From assembly GCA_014843695.1 (NCBI GenBank), contig CM026403.1, positions 42,935,516 through 42,999,515 of the forward strand: a stretch of 64,000 bases of DNA, in the 5' to 3' direction. Position 1 is the stretch's first letter, and the number at the start of each line of letters is the position of its first letter. This document shows, one piece after another, positions 51,201 to 54,019 of the stretch. The translations under genes and the position numbers were made by a program. The notes under the pieces are model-generated. The model was not told the origin of the DNA. It did no database searches and saw nothing but the letters and a program-made list of their open reading frames with translations. The stretch is from Archivesica marissinica. Its lineage: Eukaryota > Mollusca > Bivalvia > Venerida > Vesicomyidae.

Positions 51201-53810
51201 ATAATGATTCTATATTTACCTGACACACAGGTGATACTGATTCTATATTTACCTGTATTTCATTGTTGCATGTGTTCGCGTAAAAACGACGCAAACAGGT
51301 TTAAAATCAATTGTTTTTCTTTCAATTTTTCAATTACTTCTGCATTCAAGAATGGTAAATTAGTATCAGTAACAACATTGGTGATGTGATGTCATAAAAT
51401 TAGATATATTATGTGGATATCACCCGGTGACGCCAGCACTATGTCTTGTAGTCGCCATACAGCGACACCGGCGCCGAAAGAGTTAACTGCCCGAAACAAA
51501 CATCTACATCATAATTATTTATAGATATACTAAAAGCGATTAGAATGAAAGAATATACTACTGTTAGGAATGACAACTAATCTAATTAATACGATGTAGA
51601 TCTACTGTCAAATCTTAGGTATTTGTACACATGTGATCTTAATTCCCAGATTTAATGATTCTATATAGTCAAAAATGTATCCAACTGGGCAATCTGTCAT
51701 TTCAAGTTGGTCTTATTTCAGATGTGGTGTATATTTAACACAGGTTTGGTTGTATATGTTTGGATGCAGTGTTTATTTAACACAGGTTTGGTTGTATATG
51801 TTTGGATGCAGTGTTTATTTAACACAGGTTTGGTTGTATATGTTTGGATGCAGTGTTTATTTAACACAGGTTTGGTTGTATATGTTTGGATGCAGTGTTT
51901 ATTTAACACAGGTTTGGTTGTATATGTTTGGATGCAGTGTTTATTTAACACAGGTTTGGTTGTATATGTTTGGATGCAGTGTTTATTTAACACTGGTTTG
52001 GTTGTATATGTTTGGATGCAGTGTTTATTTAACACAGGTTTGGTTGTATATGTTTGGATGCAGTGTTTATTTAACACAGGTTTGGTTGTATATGTTTGGA
52101 TGCAGTGTTTATTTAACACAGGTTTGGTTGTATATGTTTGGATGCAGTGTTTATTTAACACAGGTTTGGTTGTATATGTTTGGATGCAGTGTTTATTTAA
52201 CACAGGTTTGGTTGTATATGTTTGGATGCAGTGTTTATTTAACACAGGTTTGGTTGTATATGTTTGGATGCAGTGTTTATTTAACACTGGTTTGGTTGTA
52301 TATGTTTGGATGCAGTGTTTATTTAACACAGGTTTGGTTGTATATGTTTGGATGCAGTGTTTATTTAACACAGGTTTGGTTGTATATGTTTGGATGCAGT
52401 GTTTATTTAACACGGTTTGGTTGTATATGTTGGATGCAGTGTTTATTTAACCTGGTTTGGTTGTATATGTTTGGATGCAGTGTTTATTTAACACTGGTTT
52501 GGTTGTATAGTTTGGATGCAGTGTTTATTTAACACAGGTTTGGTTGTATATGTTTGGATGCAGTGTTTATTTAACACTGGTTTGGTTGTATATGTTTGGA
52601 TGCAGTGTTTATTTAACACTGGTTTAGTTGTATATGGAAATTTGTTTATATTAGAAGTATTTGTAATTGCAGAAGGATGACTTTTCTGTGCAAGATCTTC
52701 AGCAGGAGAAAGAAAAGAATTTTGAAATCCTTGCAAAATTGAAAGAAGCTATGATGAATGTTCGAGAACATAGGGTAAGCAGCGGTCTCACATATGGTAA
52801 GCAGTTGTCTCACATATGGTAAGCAGTGGTCTCACATATGGTAAGCAGCTGTCTCACATAGGGTAAGCAGCGGTCTCACATATGGTAAGCAGCGGTCTCA
52901 CATATGGTAAGCAGCTGTCACACATAGTGTAAGCAGCTGTCTCACATAGTGTAAGCAGTTGTCTCACATAGGGTAAGCAGCTGTCACACATAGGGTAAGC
53001 AGCTGTCTCACATAGGGTAAGCAGCTGTCACACATAGTGTAAGCAGTTGTCTCACATAGGGTAAGCAGCTGTCACACATAGGGTAAGCAGCTGTCACAGA
53101 GTTTGTCCGACTACAACCCATGGGAAATTAAGAGGGAAAACAGACGATGAAAATTAGAGTATAGACAGTATAGGATATCTTTATTTCTATGTTATGTTTT
53201 CCACTGAAATATAGAAATATAGAAGAAATACAATATGTTATTCCACTATTTGAAGTCTGGTTAATCTGGTTAGTGTGTAATCTGTTACATATCACAAAAT
53301 AGCTGTCCAGCCTATGCAGAGGTATTAACTCTTAAAATGCTGAATTAATTGGAAAAATGTGCAAATAACATAGATCAGCCACAGTATAGCGCCACGATTG
53401 ATCAGGATCTATGTTGTTTGCTATTCACCACTATCCGAATAGCAAAAAGCATAGAGCCTGTTAAGACGCCGCCGATCTGGATCTATGTTGATTGTGAAAG
53501 CAATTATAGTTGCTATGTTGTGATTAGCAGGTTACGGGTTATCATGTAATACTGAATACATGCAGCGGAAAAATAGTAAGTAGAGAAAATGTAAAATTTG
53601 ATAAATCTCCATATTAATGTTTTATCATTGCATACATTTGTTTGCAAAAATGTTGATTTCTTTAATTTTACAGAAAACACTAACTTTTATAGAATGCACT
53701 ATCTTTTTTGCTAACATTTATAAAGCTGGTTCATTCTCTTGTCTTTACAGAAACAGTTGGACGGCAAGTCGACATCAACTATGACAGAAACCGCGACATT
53801 AGACTTGTGA
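16682..53810 (+). CDS. DGCR8: DGCR8/Pasha, Microprocessor subunit (whole gene, 15 coding exons)
   Basis: DGCR8 (Pasha) pairs with the RNase III Drosha in the nucleus and recognises primary microRNA hairpins. Joining 15 exons with consistent phases gives 961 codons plus stop (human DGCR8 has 773 residues). The order is: a long acidic/basic disordered N-terminus (1-509) with a candidate nuclear signal KRLKTIPKKHNRK (249-261) and an acidic run (448-473); a WW-like dimerisation motif (about 519-550); the heme-ligand motif IPC with Cys568, equivalent to human Cys352; the conserved VTVKR-TWREKR block (642-653); dsRBD1 (about 695-775); dsRBD2 (about 797-880); and a C-terminal Drosha-binding tail (909-961). 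The gene covers 37 kb, mostly because its introns are filled with tandem arrays. No exon shows a stop or frameshift, so the gene looks functional. Confidence 0.93.
18210..18620 (+). other. DGCR8 intron 1
   Basis: 411 bp, AT-rich, ending in the acceptor TTTTATGTAG. It is one of the few introns of this gene without a tandem array. Confidence 0.8.
18621..18763 (+). CDS. DGCR8: DGCR8 coding exon 2: WW-like dimerisation motif
   Basis: 143 nt, phase 1 to 0, donor TCTCGT|gtaagt. It encodes LPAGWVQIYHNCGMPVYLHK and then ESRVCTFARPYFIGSG. These residues correspond to the human [20 protein letters not shown]...RPYF region, which forms the WW-like part of the RNA-binding heme domain. Trp523 and Pro548 are the signature positions. 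This exon is the strongest single piece of evidence for the DGCR8 call. Confidence 0.95.
18783..19068 (-). mobile_element. SINE family 3, copy 2 (in DGCR8 intron 2)
   Basis: The reverse complement contains AATGGGTCTCTGTCTGTATC, AGATGGGACG, a B box equivalent near 19005-19015 and the head GTGGTTAACACGTTGGACTG. It is nearly full length, with a TTTATTTATCATCGTTACC 3' tail at the low-coordinate end. Confidence 0.85.
19190..19411 (-). mobile_element. MITE family A, piggyBac-like (TTAA ends), complete copy
   Basis: 222 bp bounded by TTAACCCTTTCAACAC and GTGTTGAATGGGTTAA, which form inverted termini of about 16 bp with one mismatch, inside TTAA. TTAA targets and CCC-starting termini are typical of piggyBac-type elements. 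The interior (GTGCAGATCCTGATGAGCCG on the minus strand) recurs at 59080-59250. Confidence 0.8.
19412..20220 (+). other. DGCR8 intron 2, right part
   Basis: Mostly unique sequence, G/T-rich at 19960-20110 with loosely repeated GTTGTTGGGGATCAATGG-like phrases. It ends in a good acceptor, ATTACTTTCAG. Confidence 0.5.
20221..20362 (+). CDS. DGCR8: DGCR8 coding exon 3: heme-ligand cysteine motif
   Basis: 142 nt, phase 0 to 1, donor TCCG|gtaggt. It begins KHDIPLSSIPCLQYLRAVEK, against human KHDPPLSSIPCLHYKKM. Cys568 (20251-20253) aligns with human Cys352, the axial ligand of ferric heme, and the preceding Pro is also kept. The rest is a variable linker rich in Thr, Glu and Ser. Confidence 0.94.
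20363..20698 (+). repeat. DGCR8 intron 3 with an 85-bp tandem duplication
   Basis: 20422-20586 holds two copies of a segment containing ATATTTAGAATTGAGGACCA. The rest of the 336-bp intron is unique and ends in the acceptor TTTATATTACAG. Confidence 0.8.
20699..20764 (+). CDS. DGCR8: DGCR8 coding exon 4: linker
   Basis: 66 nt, phase 1 to 1, donor TTAG|gtaaaa. It encodes GIDSLPKPVVQHAEETLKTI followed by QL. It lies in the variable linker of the RNA-binding heme domain and is supported by frame continuity and splice sites rather than by conserved residues. Confidence 0.75.
21065..21752. repeat. 47-bp minisatellite in DGCR8 intron 4, with 188-bp higher-order duplication
   Basis: The core is GGTGGTGGATTCCATCAGAA with ATGAGGTCTCTACTCTCTCA. 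About 14 units are present. A block of four units (188 bp) beginning at 21305 is repeated at 21493 with the same internal variants (GGGCTGTGGATTCC), so a recent block duplication is visible. Confidence 0.92.
21865..21928 (+). CDS. DGCR8: DGCR8 coding exon 5: conserved FKQVTVKR block
   Basis: 64 nt, phase 1 to 2, acceptor CTGTTTCAG. It encodes EPADMTKYCNRLFSFKQVTV and then K plus part of R, matching human YLEKRFDFEQVTVKKF. The donor (AAACG|gtttta) is weak and the join to exon 6 gives VTVKR-TW, two residues shorter than human VTVKKFRTW. The 3' boundary is therefore the least certain of the gene. Confidence 0.72.
21932..23266. repeat. 52-bp minisatellite in DGCR8 intron 5, about 25 copies
   Basis: The core TTAGTACATTTACTGTTGAC is followed by TATATCATAAACTATTGCCA. 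The first, diverged unit starts only about three bases after the donor of exon 5, so the array fills the 5' two thirds of the intron. Internal units are almost identical. Confidence 0.93.
23410..23768 (+). mobile_element. MITE family B, TTAA-ended, copy 1
   Basis: Begins TTAACCCTTTGCCTCATAGA and ends TCTATGAAGGAAAGGGTTAA: inverted termini of about 20 bp within TTAA, piggyBac style. An internal block (AGTCCCAGTAATATCTATGG to AACCTAAATCTCTATG) is duplicated. A second copy starts at 25470. Confidence 0.82.
23837..23906 (+). CDS. DGCR8: DGCR8 coding exon 6: TWREKR basic block
   Basis: 70 nt, phase 2 to 0, acceptor AATTTGGCAG and donor CAGATG|gtaaga. It encodes (R)TWREKRAHLTQEKKRRDTMV followed by PQM, the counterpart of human [20 protein letters not shown]. 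The frame chosen is the only one with this match. Confidence 0.86.
23901..24272. repeat. 53-bp array spanning the exon 6 donor, 7 copies
   Basis: The unit contains CAGATGGTAAGAACAGGAAT and CATAATATACCACAATCAAA. The exon end CAGATG and the donor gtaaga are part of the unit; the later copies drift to ggtatgaa, then return to ggtaagaa. Confidence 0.9.
24400..24804. repeat. 45-bp compound array (intron 6), 9 copies
   Basis: The unit is two unequal TTTAGCTCATCTTTG phrases joined by TATATACATA and ATATA. The array is interrupted by a SINE and resumes at 25079 with a 20-bp period. Confidence 0.92.
24805..25078 (+). mobile_element. SINE family 2 (tRNA-Ser/Leu-like head), complete copy inserted in an array
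   Basis: The head CTCCATGGTCGAGTGGTTAA is the A box and GGGTTCGAGCC at about 24882 the B box, separated by a long variable-arm-like stretch as in class II tRNAs. The body contains AAGTTGGCAGTTTCTTACGG, GGTGCACCCAAGTACTGG and GGAGCCTGCCCAGGAAAGG. The tail is AAATAAATAAATAAAG. Partial copies occur at 33312, 37708 and 50468. Confidence 0.88.
25079..25368. repeat. 20-bp array, continuation after SINE insertion, about 14 copies
   Basis: The unit is CTCATCTTTGATATATTTAG with C/T and G/A variants. It is the half-period form of the array on the other side of the SINE. Confidence 0.9.
25470..26373 (+). mobile_element. MITE family B, copy 2, with its 3' end amplified 11 times
   Basis: Begins TTAACCCTTTCCCTCATAGA. 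A first element end (GAAGGAAAGGGTTA) is reached at about 25708. Then the terminal 66 bp, from AAATGGCTGTGGTTTGTATG to AAGGAAAGGGTT, repeats in tandem to the final TTAA at 26370-26373. The outer ends still form inverted termini. Confidence 0.85.
26464..26624. mobile_element. MITE family D, 161-bp hairpin element
   Basis: The left arm GTACTATATCCAAATT...GCTTAAAAAGCCTTCTTCAA and the right arm (reverse complement GTACTCTCTATATCCAAATT...GCTTAAAAAGCCTTCTTCAA) are inverted repeats of about 45 bp. The ends lie in TTGTAC/GTACAA. In DGCR8 intron 6. Confidence 0.8.
26911..28488. repeat. 23-bp minisatellite, about 68 copies (intron 6)
   Basis: The unit is ACACAATTCTTTGTGGCGTAAGT, given here as ACACAATTCTTTGTGGCGTA plus AGT. 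Variants GTAGTGTAAGT and GTGGCATAAGT are interspersed in runs. Nearly every unit has GTAAGT or ATAAGT on the plus strand. Its right end runs directly into MITE family C. Confidence 0.93.
28489..28694 (+). mobile_element. MITE family C, copy missing its left terminus
   Basis: Begins inside the element with GCAAACAACATAGATCCTGA, then GATCTATGTTGTTTGCTATT (hairpin 1) and ATAGCAAACAGCATTGAGCC with the opposing arm (hairpin 2), ending ATGGGTTAA at 28686-28694. The complete relative is at 46115-46361. The left end is replaced by the 23-bp array. Confidence 0.75.
28755..29285. repeat. 21-bp minisatellite before DGCR8 exon 7, about 25 copies
   Basis: The unit is GATATTTCCAGTCGGTTGAGT, seven codons long. 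On the plus strand it reads the heptad L-S-D-I-S-S-R without stops, in frame with exon 7; the minus strand is also open. Units at the right edge are diverged. Confidence 0.93.
29322..29391 (+). CDS. DGCR8: DGCR8 coding exon 7: linker into dsRBD1
   Basis: 70 nt, phase 0 to 1, acceptor TTGTATTTTCAG and donor AAAAAAG|gtgagt. It encodes AADTKLITCPIPVEYADKKF followed by KKK. Human has [20 protein letters not shown] at this place. Joined to exon 8 it gives KKKEFVLNPEGK, the start of dsRBD1. Confidence 0.92.
29493..31870. repeat. 22-bp minisatellite, over 100 copies (intron 7)
   Basis: The unit is CGATGTTGCCGACACTATGGGG in the first kilobase (core GATGTTGCCGACACTATGGG). It changes progressively to GATGTTACAGACACTACGGGG, often with an extra T (CTACTGGGG). 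Scattered deletions (GTTGTACACTATGGGG) are shared by neighbouring units. Confidence 0.94.
31871..32067 (+). other. intron 7 spacer
   Basis: Includes AACCCCTCCAATCTGGACTT with ATTATAGGGGTTTTATATT, a short imperfect inverted repeat (about 31939-32030) that may be a small TIR element. Confidence 0.35.
32068..32480. repeat. 46-bp array made of a SINE head, about 9 copies
   Basis: The unit contains AAACTGAATGCCACTGAGTG and GTTACGGTCGTTGACTTCAT, the tRNA-like head of the SINE that follows directly. Some units carry an extra GCTGAATG. Confidence 0.88.
32440..32805 (+). mobile_element. mollusc-type SINE (family 4), split by a nested MITE
   Basis: After the tRNA-like head come GTGAGGAAGCTATCCATCGG, GGTTGGTGGTTCTGCCTGGG, CGGAGGGGCACCGAGGGCCT and GAGAGTCGCCATATGATC. 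This body is one I recognise from many bivalve and gastropod sequences. The usual 3' end, GTG(C/T)GA(C/T)GTTAAA, appears only after a 121-bp insertion, at about 32785-32800. Known family, remembered rather than searched. Confidence 0.75.
32653..32773. mobile_element. MITE family E, 121-bp near-perfect hairpin
   Basis: The left arm TCACAGGCACAAGACACA...TTGCCCTAGGGTCATA is the inverted complement of the right arm TATGACCATAGGGCAAGC...TGTGTCTTGTGCCTGTGA, about 40 bp each. It interrupts the family 4 SINE. Confidence 0.85.
32850..32951 (+). CDS. DGCR8: DGCR8 coding exon 8: dsRBD1, first helix
   Basis: 102 nt, phase 1 to 1, acceptor TTTCTTTCTTCAG and donor AAATAG|gtgagt. It encodes EFVLNPEGKTAVSILHEYTQ and then NVLRVQPTYEFKEI, aligned with human [31 protein letters not shown]. 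This is the N-terminal helix and first strand of dsRBD1. Confidence 0.95.
32905..33240. repeat. 79-bp array carrying decayed copies of the exon 8 end, 3 copies
   Basis: Each unit includes GTTCAACTTATGTATGAGTT followed by TAAGGATATT, matching the exon 8 end GTTCAACCTACATATGAATT CAAAGAAATA with a few changes. In the copies the donor gtgagt has become tttata. Confidence 0.8.
33312..33440 (+). mobile_element. SINE family 2, truncated diverged copy
   Basis: GTCAAGTGGTTACGGTCGCT, CAACCACTGTAACCTATCAT and AAGTTAGCAGTTTGTTACTG match the head and body of the copy at 24805. The 3' part is missing. Confidence 0.75.
33440..34180 (+). mobile_element. non-autonomous DNA element with TATTCGAATATTCG-type ends
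   Basis: The left end, near GAATATTCGTTCGGGAAGGT, and the right end, near AGTATTCGGATATTCGGACA, form imperfect inverted termini. The interior (for example CATGCAAATATGACGACTCA and CTACCTACCTTAGCACCTAC) recurs in inverted orientation at 37500-37990. The superfamily is not assignable by eye. Confidence 0.55.
34470..36150. repeat. 30-bp minisatellite, about 56 copies (intron 8)
   Basis: The unit is GAGTCCTACACATGGTGTGT followed by AGGTAAACAC. Being 10 codons long it leaves frames open on both strands (up to 552 codons). Each unit carries TAG|GTAAAC, a 5' splice-site-like motif. Confidence 0.94.
36285..36590. repeat. array of partial exon 9 copies upstream of exon 9
   Basis: 36293-36345 (GGAGTTACCATGTCAAGGAA ... 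TATGGTAGTG) is a diverged copy of exon 9 bases 36621-36670. Three further units of about 82 bp carry CACAGTATGGTAGTGACATT, including the exon phrase CAGTATGGTAGTG. Confidence 0.8.
36612..36710 (+). CDS. DGCR8: DGCR8 coding exon 9: dsRBD1 strands
   Basis: 99 nt, phase 1 to 1, acceptor TTTTACTGTTACAG and donor GGAG|gtatag. It encodes VNAELPFQATVMINGLQYGS followed by GIASGKRQAKNEG. Human has [30 protein letters not shown]. The lysines of GKRQAK begin the RNA-contacting helix of dsRBD1. Confidence 0.95.
36721..37480 (+). other. DGCR8 intron 9, left part
   Basis: Mostly unique. It has a C-homopolymer near 36952-36961 and a G-homopolymer near 37384-37397. No clear element is seen, although parts may belong to the element that follows. 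Confidence 0.35.
37490..37990 (-). mobile_element. second, inverted copy of the TATTCG-type element, split by a SINE
   Basis: On the reverse strand it matches 33540-34020: CATTCATGGGCGTTTTCACA, GCATGTGTTAATTGACACTC (plus-strand writing) and GGTAGGTAGTGTTTAATTAA all have counterparts. A family 2 SINE fragment (37708-37852) interrupts it. Confidence 0.6.
37708..37852 (+). mobile_element. SINE family 2, 5'-truncated copy
   Basis: Starts at GGTTACGGATTCGAGCCACG and continues ACAGTTTCTTACGGAGGTTG, GTACTGGTTAACCTTTGGAG to GTTAGGTAAACTG. It matches the body at 24870-25015. Confidence 0.8.
37990..38400 (+). pseudogene. LINE C-terminal fragment (intron 9)
   Basis: In pieces it reads WQKSQTYKAETVQIAAARYV, CNDYNYTSSVTKMINSVNWQ, then IRNNLVCVNY. 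This is the post-RT tail of jockey/CR1 LINEs, truncated at the 5' side. A sister fragment lies at 61640-61965. Confidence 0.7.
38535..38635 (+). CDS. DGCR8: DGCR8 coding exon 10: end of dsRBD1 and linker
   Basis: 101 nt, phase 1 to 0, acceptor TTCTCCCTTTCAG and donor CTCAAA|gtaagt. It encodes AKATLEIFIPELAEIWAGDN followed by AASKQKAESSHDLK. Human has [20 protein letters not shown]. The last helix of dsRBD1 is well conserved and the linker is not. Confidence 0.94.
38575..40222. repeat. 66-bp array spanning the exon 10 donor, about 25 copies
   Basis: The unit is GTAAGTGATATGTGCGCATG, then ATAATGCTGCAGCCAAGCGT, then a GACTGAATCAGCACCCGATC TCAAA block. It equals the last 51 or so bases of exon 10 plus about 15 bases of intron. 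Two haplotypes (GCGTAGACTGAATCAG and GCTAATGGCTGAGTCAG) alternate. Confidence 0.95.
40417..40517 (+). CDS. DGCR8: DGCR8 coding exon 11: dsRBD2, first helix
   Basis: 101 nt, phase 0 to 2, acceptor TGCCATTTCCAG and donor CAGAG|gtatgt. It encodes FFEEVAIQDPRVPELCVKSS followed by LPQPYQVLGTCLQ. Human has [34 protein letters not shown]. The last codon (R) is completed by exon 12. Confidence 0.95.
40480..40948. repeat. 55-bp array spanning the exon 11 donor, about 8 copies
   Basis: The unit starts CCGTACCAGGTCCTGGGGAC, then ATGTCTACAGAGGTATGTAC and TATGTTGTACCACAG. It is the last 32-38 bases of exon 11 plus 17-23 bases of intron, and it regenerates both the donor and a CCACAG acceptor-like end. 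Confidence 0.95.
40949..43135. repeat. 41/42-bp array spanning the exon 12 acceptor, about 52 copies
   Basis: The left half (to about 41740) has CACACTATATTTCAGAATCT with GTGGTCTTGTGACAGCACATT. The right half has CACGCTATATTTCAGAAACT with ATGGTCTTGGTGATACTACGTT. Each unit contains the acceptor TATATTTCAG and up to 33 bases of exon 12. The last unit is the real exon start. Confidence 0.96.
43110..43209 (+). CDS. DGCR8: DGCR8 coding exon 12: dsRBD2 strands
   Basis: 100 nt, phase 2 to 0, donor TGTACT|gtaagt. It encodes (R)NYGLGDTTFKVDKKLISNQK followed by TEFTLTVGKRACT. Human has [33 protein letters not shown]. The exact acceptor is the last of many identical ones, so the authentic 5' end is inferred from the family. 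Confidence 0.93.
43550..43975. repeat. 77-bp minisatellite in intron 12, 5-6 copies
   Basis: The unit contains ATACAGTCAAATCTAGCGTG, ACGAGATACACCCTTAGGGT and GGTGGCCTTGTATCTTCATC. A family 3 SINE is joined to its right end. Confidence 0.9.
43976..44236 (+). mobile_element. SINE family 3, copy 3 (best preserved head)
   Basis: CACGTTGGACTGGTAATCCA and GTTCGATCCCCCGTCGGACT form a tRNA-like head (anticodon-loop position CTGGTAA). The body matches the copies at 6187 and 18783. The tail ends AACCGGTAGCGACGATAAAT. Confidence 0.85.
44262..45090. repeat. 27-bp minisatellite before exon 13, about 31 copies
   Basis: The unit is GATTTAATGCGTGTTATTGC followed by CATGTTT (9 codons, open on both strands). 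Variants GAATTA and GAATGT are interspersed. The array ends only a few bases before the acceptor TGATGGTCTACAG of exon 13. Confidence 0.94.
45096..45233 (+). CDS. DGCR8: DGCR8 coding exon 13: end of dsRBD2
   Basis: 138 nt, phase 0 to 0, acceptor GATGGTCTACAG and donor GAAAGG|gtaggt. It encodes [40 protein letters not shown] and VGFNER. Human has [46 protein letters not shown] is the RNA-binding helix start. Confidence 0.96.
45418..45600. repeat. 31-bp minisatellite in intron 13, 5-6 copies
   Basis: The core is GCATTATGTTTAGAACATTC followed by CTGTTCTG. Confidence 0.85.
45601..46114 (+). other. DGCR8 intron 13, unassigned part
   Basis: AT-rich; I see no clear element or array. Confidence 0.3.
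46115..46361. mobile_element. MITE family C, complete 247-bp copy, TTAA-ended with two internal hairpins
   Basis: The ends TTAACCCATTTCATTCTAGA and CCAGAATGAAATGGGTTAA are inverted. Inside, GTAAACAACATAGATCCAGA (46152) pairs with ATCTATGTTGTTTGC (46205-46219), and AGCAAACAGCATAGAGCCTG (46255) pairs with GATCTATGTTCTTTGC near 46307-46322. Two hairpins within TTAA termini make this a distinctive family. Confidence 0.85.
46452..46872. repeat. 36-38-bp minisatellite in intron 13, about 11 copies
   Basis: The core is CACGCATGCAATGTCAAACT followed by ACACACACACCACACG, partly a CA-rich microsatellite. Confidence 0.92.
46875..50190. repeat. 33/34-bp minisatellite, about 98 copies, the largest array (intron 13)
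   Basis: The unit is GGTCACCTATGTGTACACTG followed by TATGAGTGAGGGC, with one G more or less. From 48.9 kb on, the pattern of variants repeats every 300 bp (blocks beginning about 48897, 49199, 49499 and 49799). The earlier half is irregular. Confidence 0.95.
50468..50655 (+). mobile_element. SINE family 2, copy whose 3' part passes into an array
   Basis: CACCTCCATGGTCGAGTGGT, B box GGTTCGAGCC, AAAATTGGCAGTTTGTTCCG and GTACTGGTTAACCGCTGGAA are present. After CCCACGGAGGTG the sequence becomes the 33-bp array instead of the usual GTTGTTAGGTAAACTG. Confidence 0.85.
50653..51256. repeat. 33-bp minisatellite in intron 13, about 18 copies
   Basis: The unit is GTGATACTGATTCTATATTT followed by ACCTGACACACAG. 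It includes CACAG|GTGATA, with both acceptor-like and donor-like character. Starts within a SINE. Confidence 0.93.
51257..51715 (+). other. DGCR8 intron 13, unassigned part
   Basis: Unique sequence. I see nothing coding. Confidence 0.3.
51716..52635. repeat. 42-bp minisatellite before exon 14, about 21 copies
   Basis: The unit is ATTTAACACAGGTTTGGTTG followed by TATATGTTTGGATGCAGTGTTT. Very homogeneous until about 52410, then with small deletions. Three frames (two plus, one minus) are open for about 230-285 codons purely because of the period. Confidence 0.95.
52673..52774 (+). CDS. DGCR8: DGCR8 coding exon 14: C-terminal helix (Drosha-binding tail)
   Basis: 102 nt, phase 0 to 0, acceptor TTTGTAATTGCAG and donor CATAGG|gtaagc. 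It encodes KDDFSVQDLQQEKEKNFEIL followed by AKLKEAMMNVREHR. Human has [29 protein letters not shown]. This helix contacts the Drosha RNase III region in the known complex. Confidence 0.92.
52766..53100. repeat. 22-bp array spanning the exon 14 donor, about 14 copies
   Basis: The unit is GTAAGCAGCTGTCTCACATA followed by GG. The exon end ACATAGG and the donor gtaagc are regenerated in every unit. Confidence 0.93.
53325..53542. mobile_element. MITE family C, diverged copy (intron 14)
   Basis: GCAAATAACATAGATCAGCC, TGATCAGGATCTATGTTGTT, ATAGCAAAAAGCATAGAGCC and CTGGATCTATGTTGATTGTG keep both hairpins of the family. The right TTAA has become TTAT. Confidence 0.75.
53751..53810 (+). CDS. DGCR8: DGCR8 coding exon 15: C-terminus and stop
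   Basis: 60 nt, phase 0, acceptor CTTGTCTTTACAG. It encodes KQLDGKSTSTMTETATLDL and the TGA at 53808-53810. The extreme C-terminus is not conserved; support is the frame and the acceptor. The poly-A signal could not be placed. Confidence 0.8.
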   Translation, partial: KQLDGKSTSTMTETATLDL

Positions 53811-53990
53811 TGGCAACTTATATCATAGTCTCTTGTCAAATCTCCATTCCAATTGGCATTTATTCTAAGTCCCTGTTCTCTACAACAGTCAACACGAATG
53901 ATCATTTCAGTATTGCCTTAGTTCTCTGTATTTTCAATTTGTGTATTAGATTGTATTAACAAGAGAAATTAGACAGCTCAATGATCTCCC
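53811..53990 (+). other. presumed DGCR8 3' UTR
   Basis: Unique sequence between the stop codon and the following array. No clear AATAAA is present. Confidence 0.4.
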
Positions 53991-54019
53991 AATCTCCCTA
54001 GCCATGTATGTAGAAGTGA

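Noticed and set aside
51675..52532. ORFs of about 230-285 codons in three frames (TQVWLYMFGCSVYL and others)
   Set aside because: A 42-bp period without stops; not in phase with exon 14 and ends before it.
53708..53959. 83-codon plus-strand ORF overlapping DGCR8 exon 15
   Set aside because: It starts in the intron and reads the exon in another frame. The DGCR8 frame is supported by continuity with exon 14.
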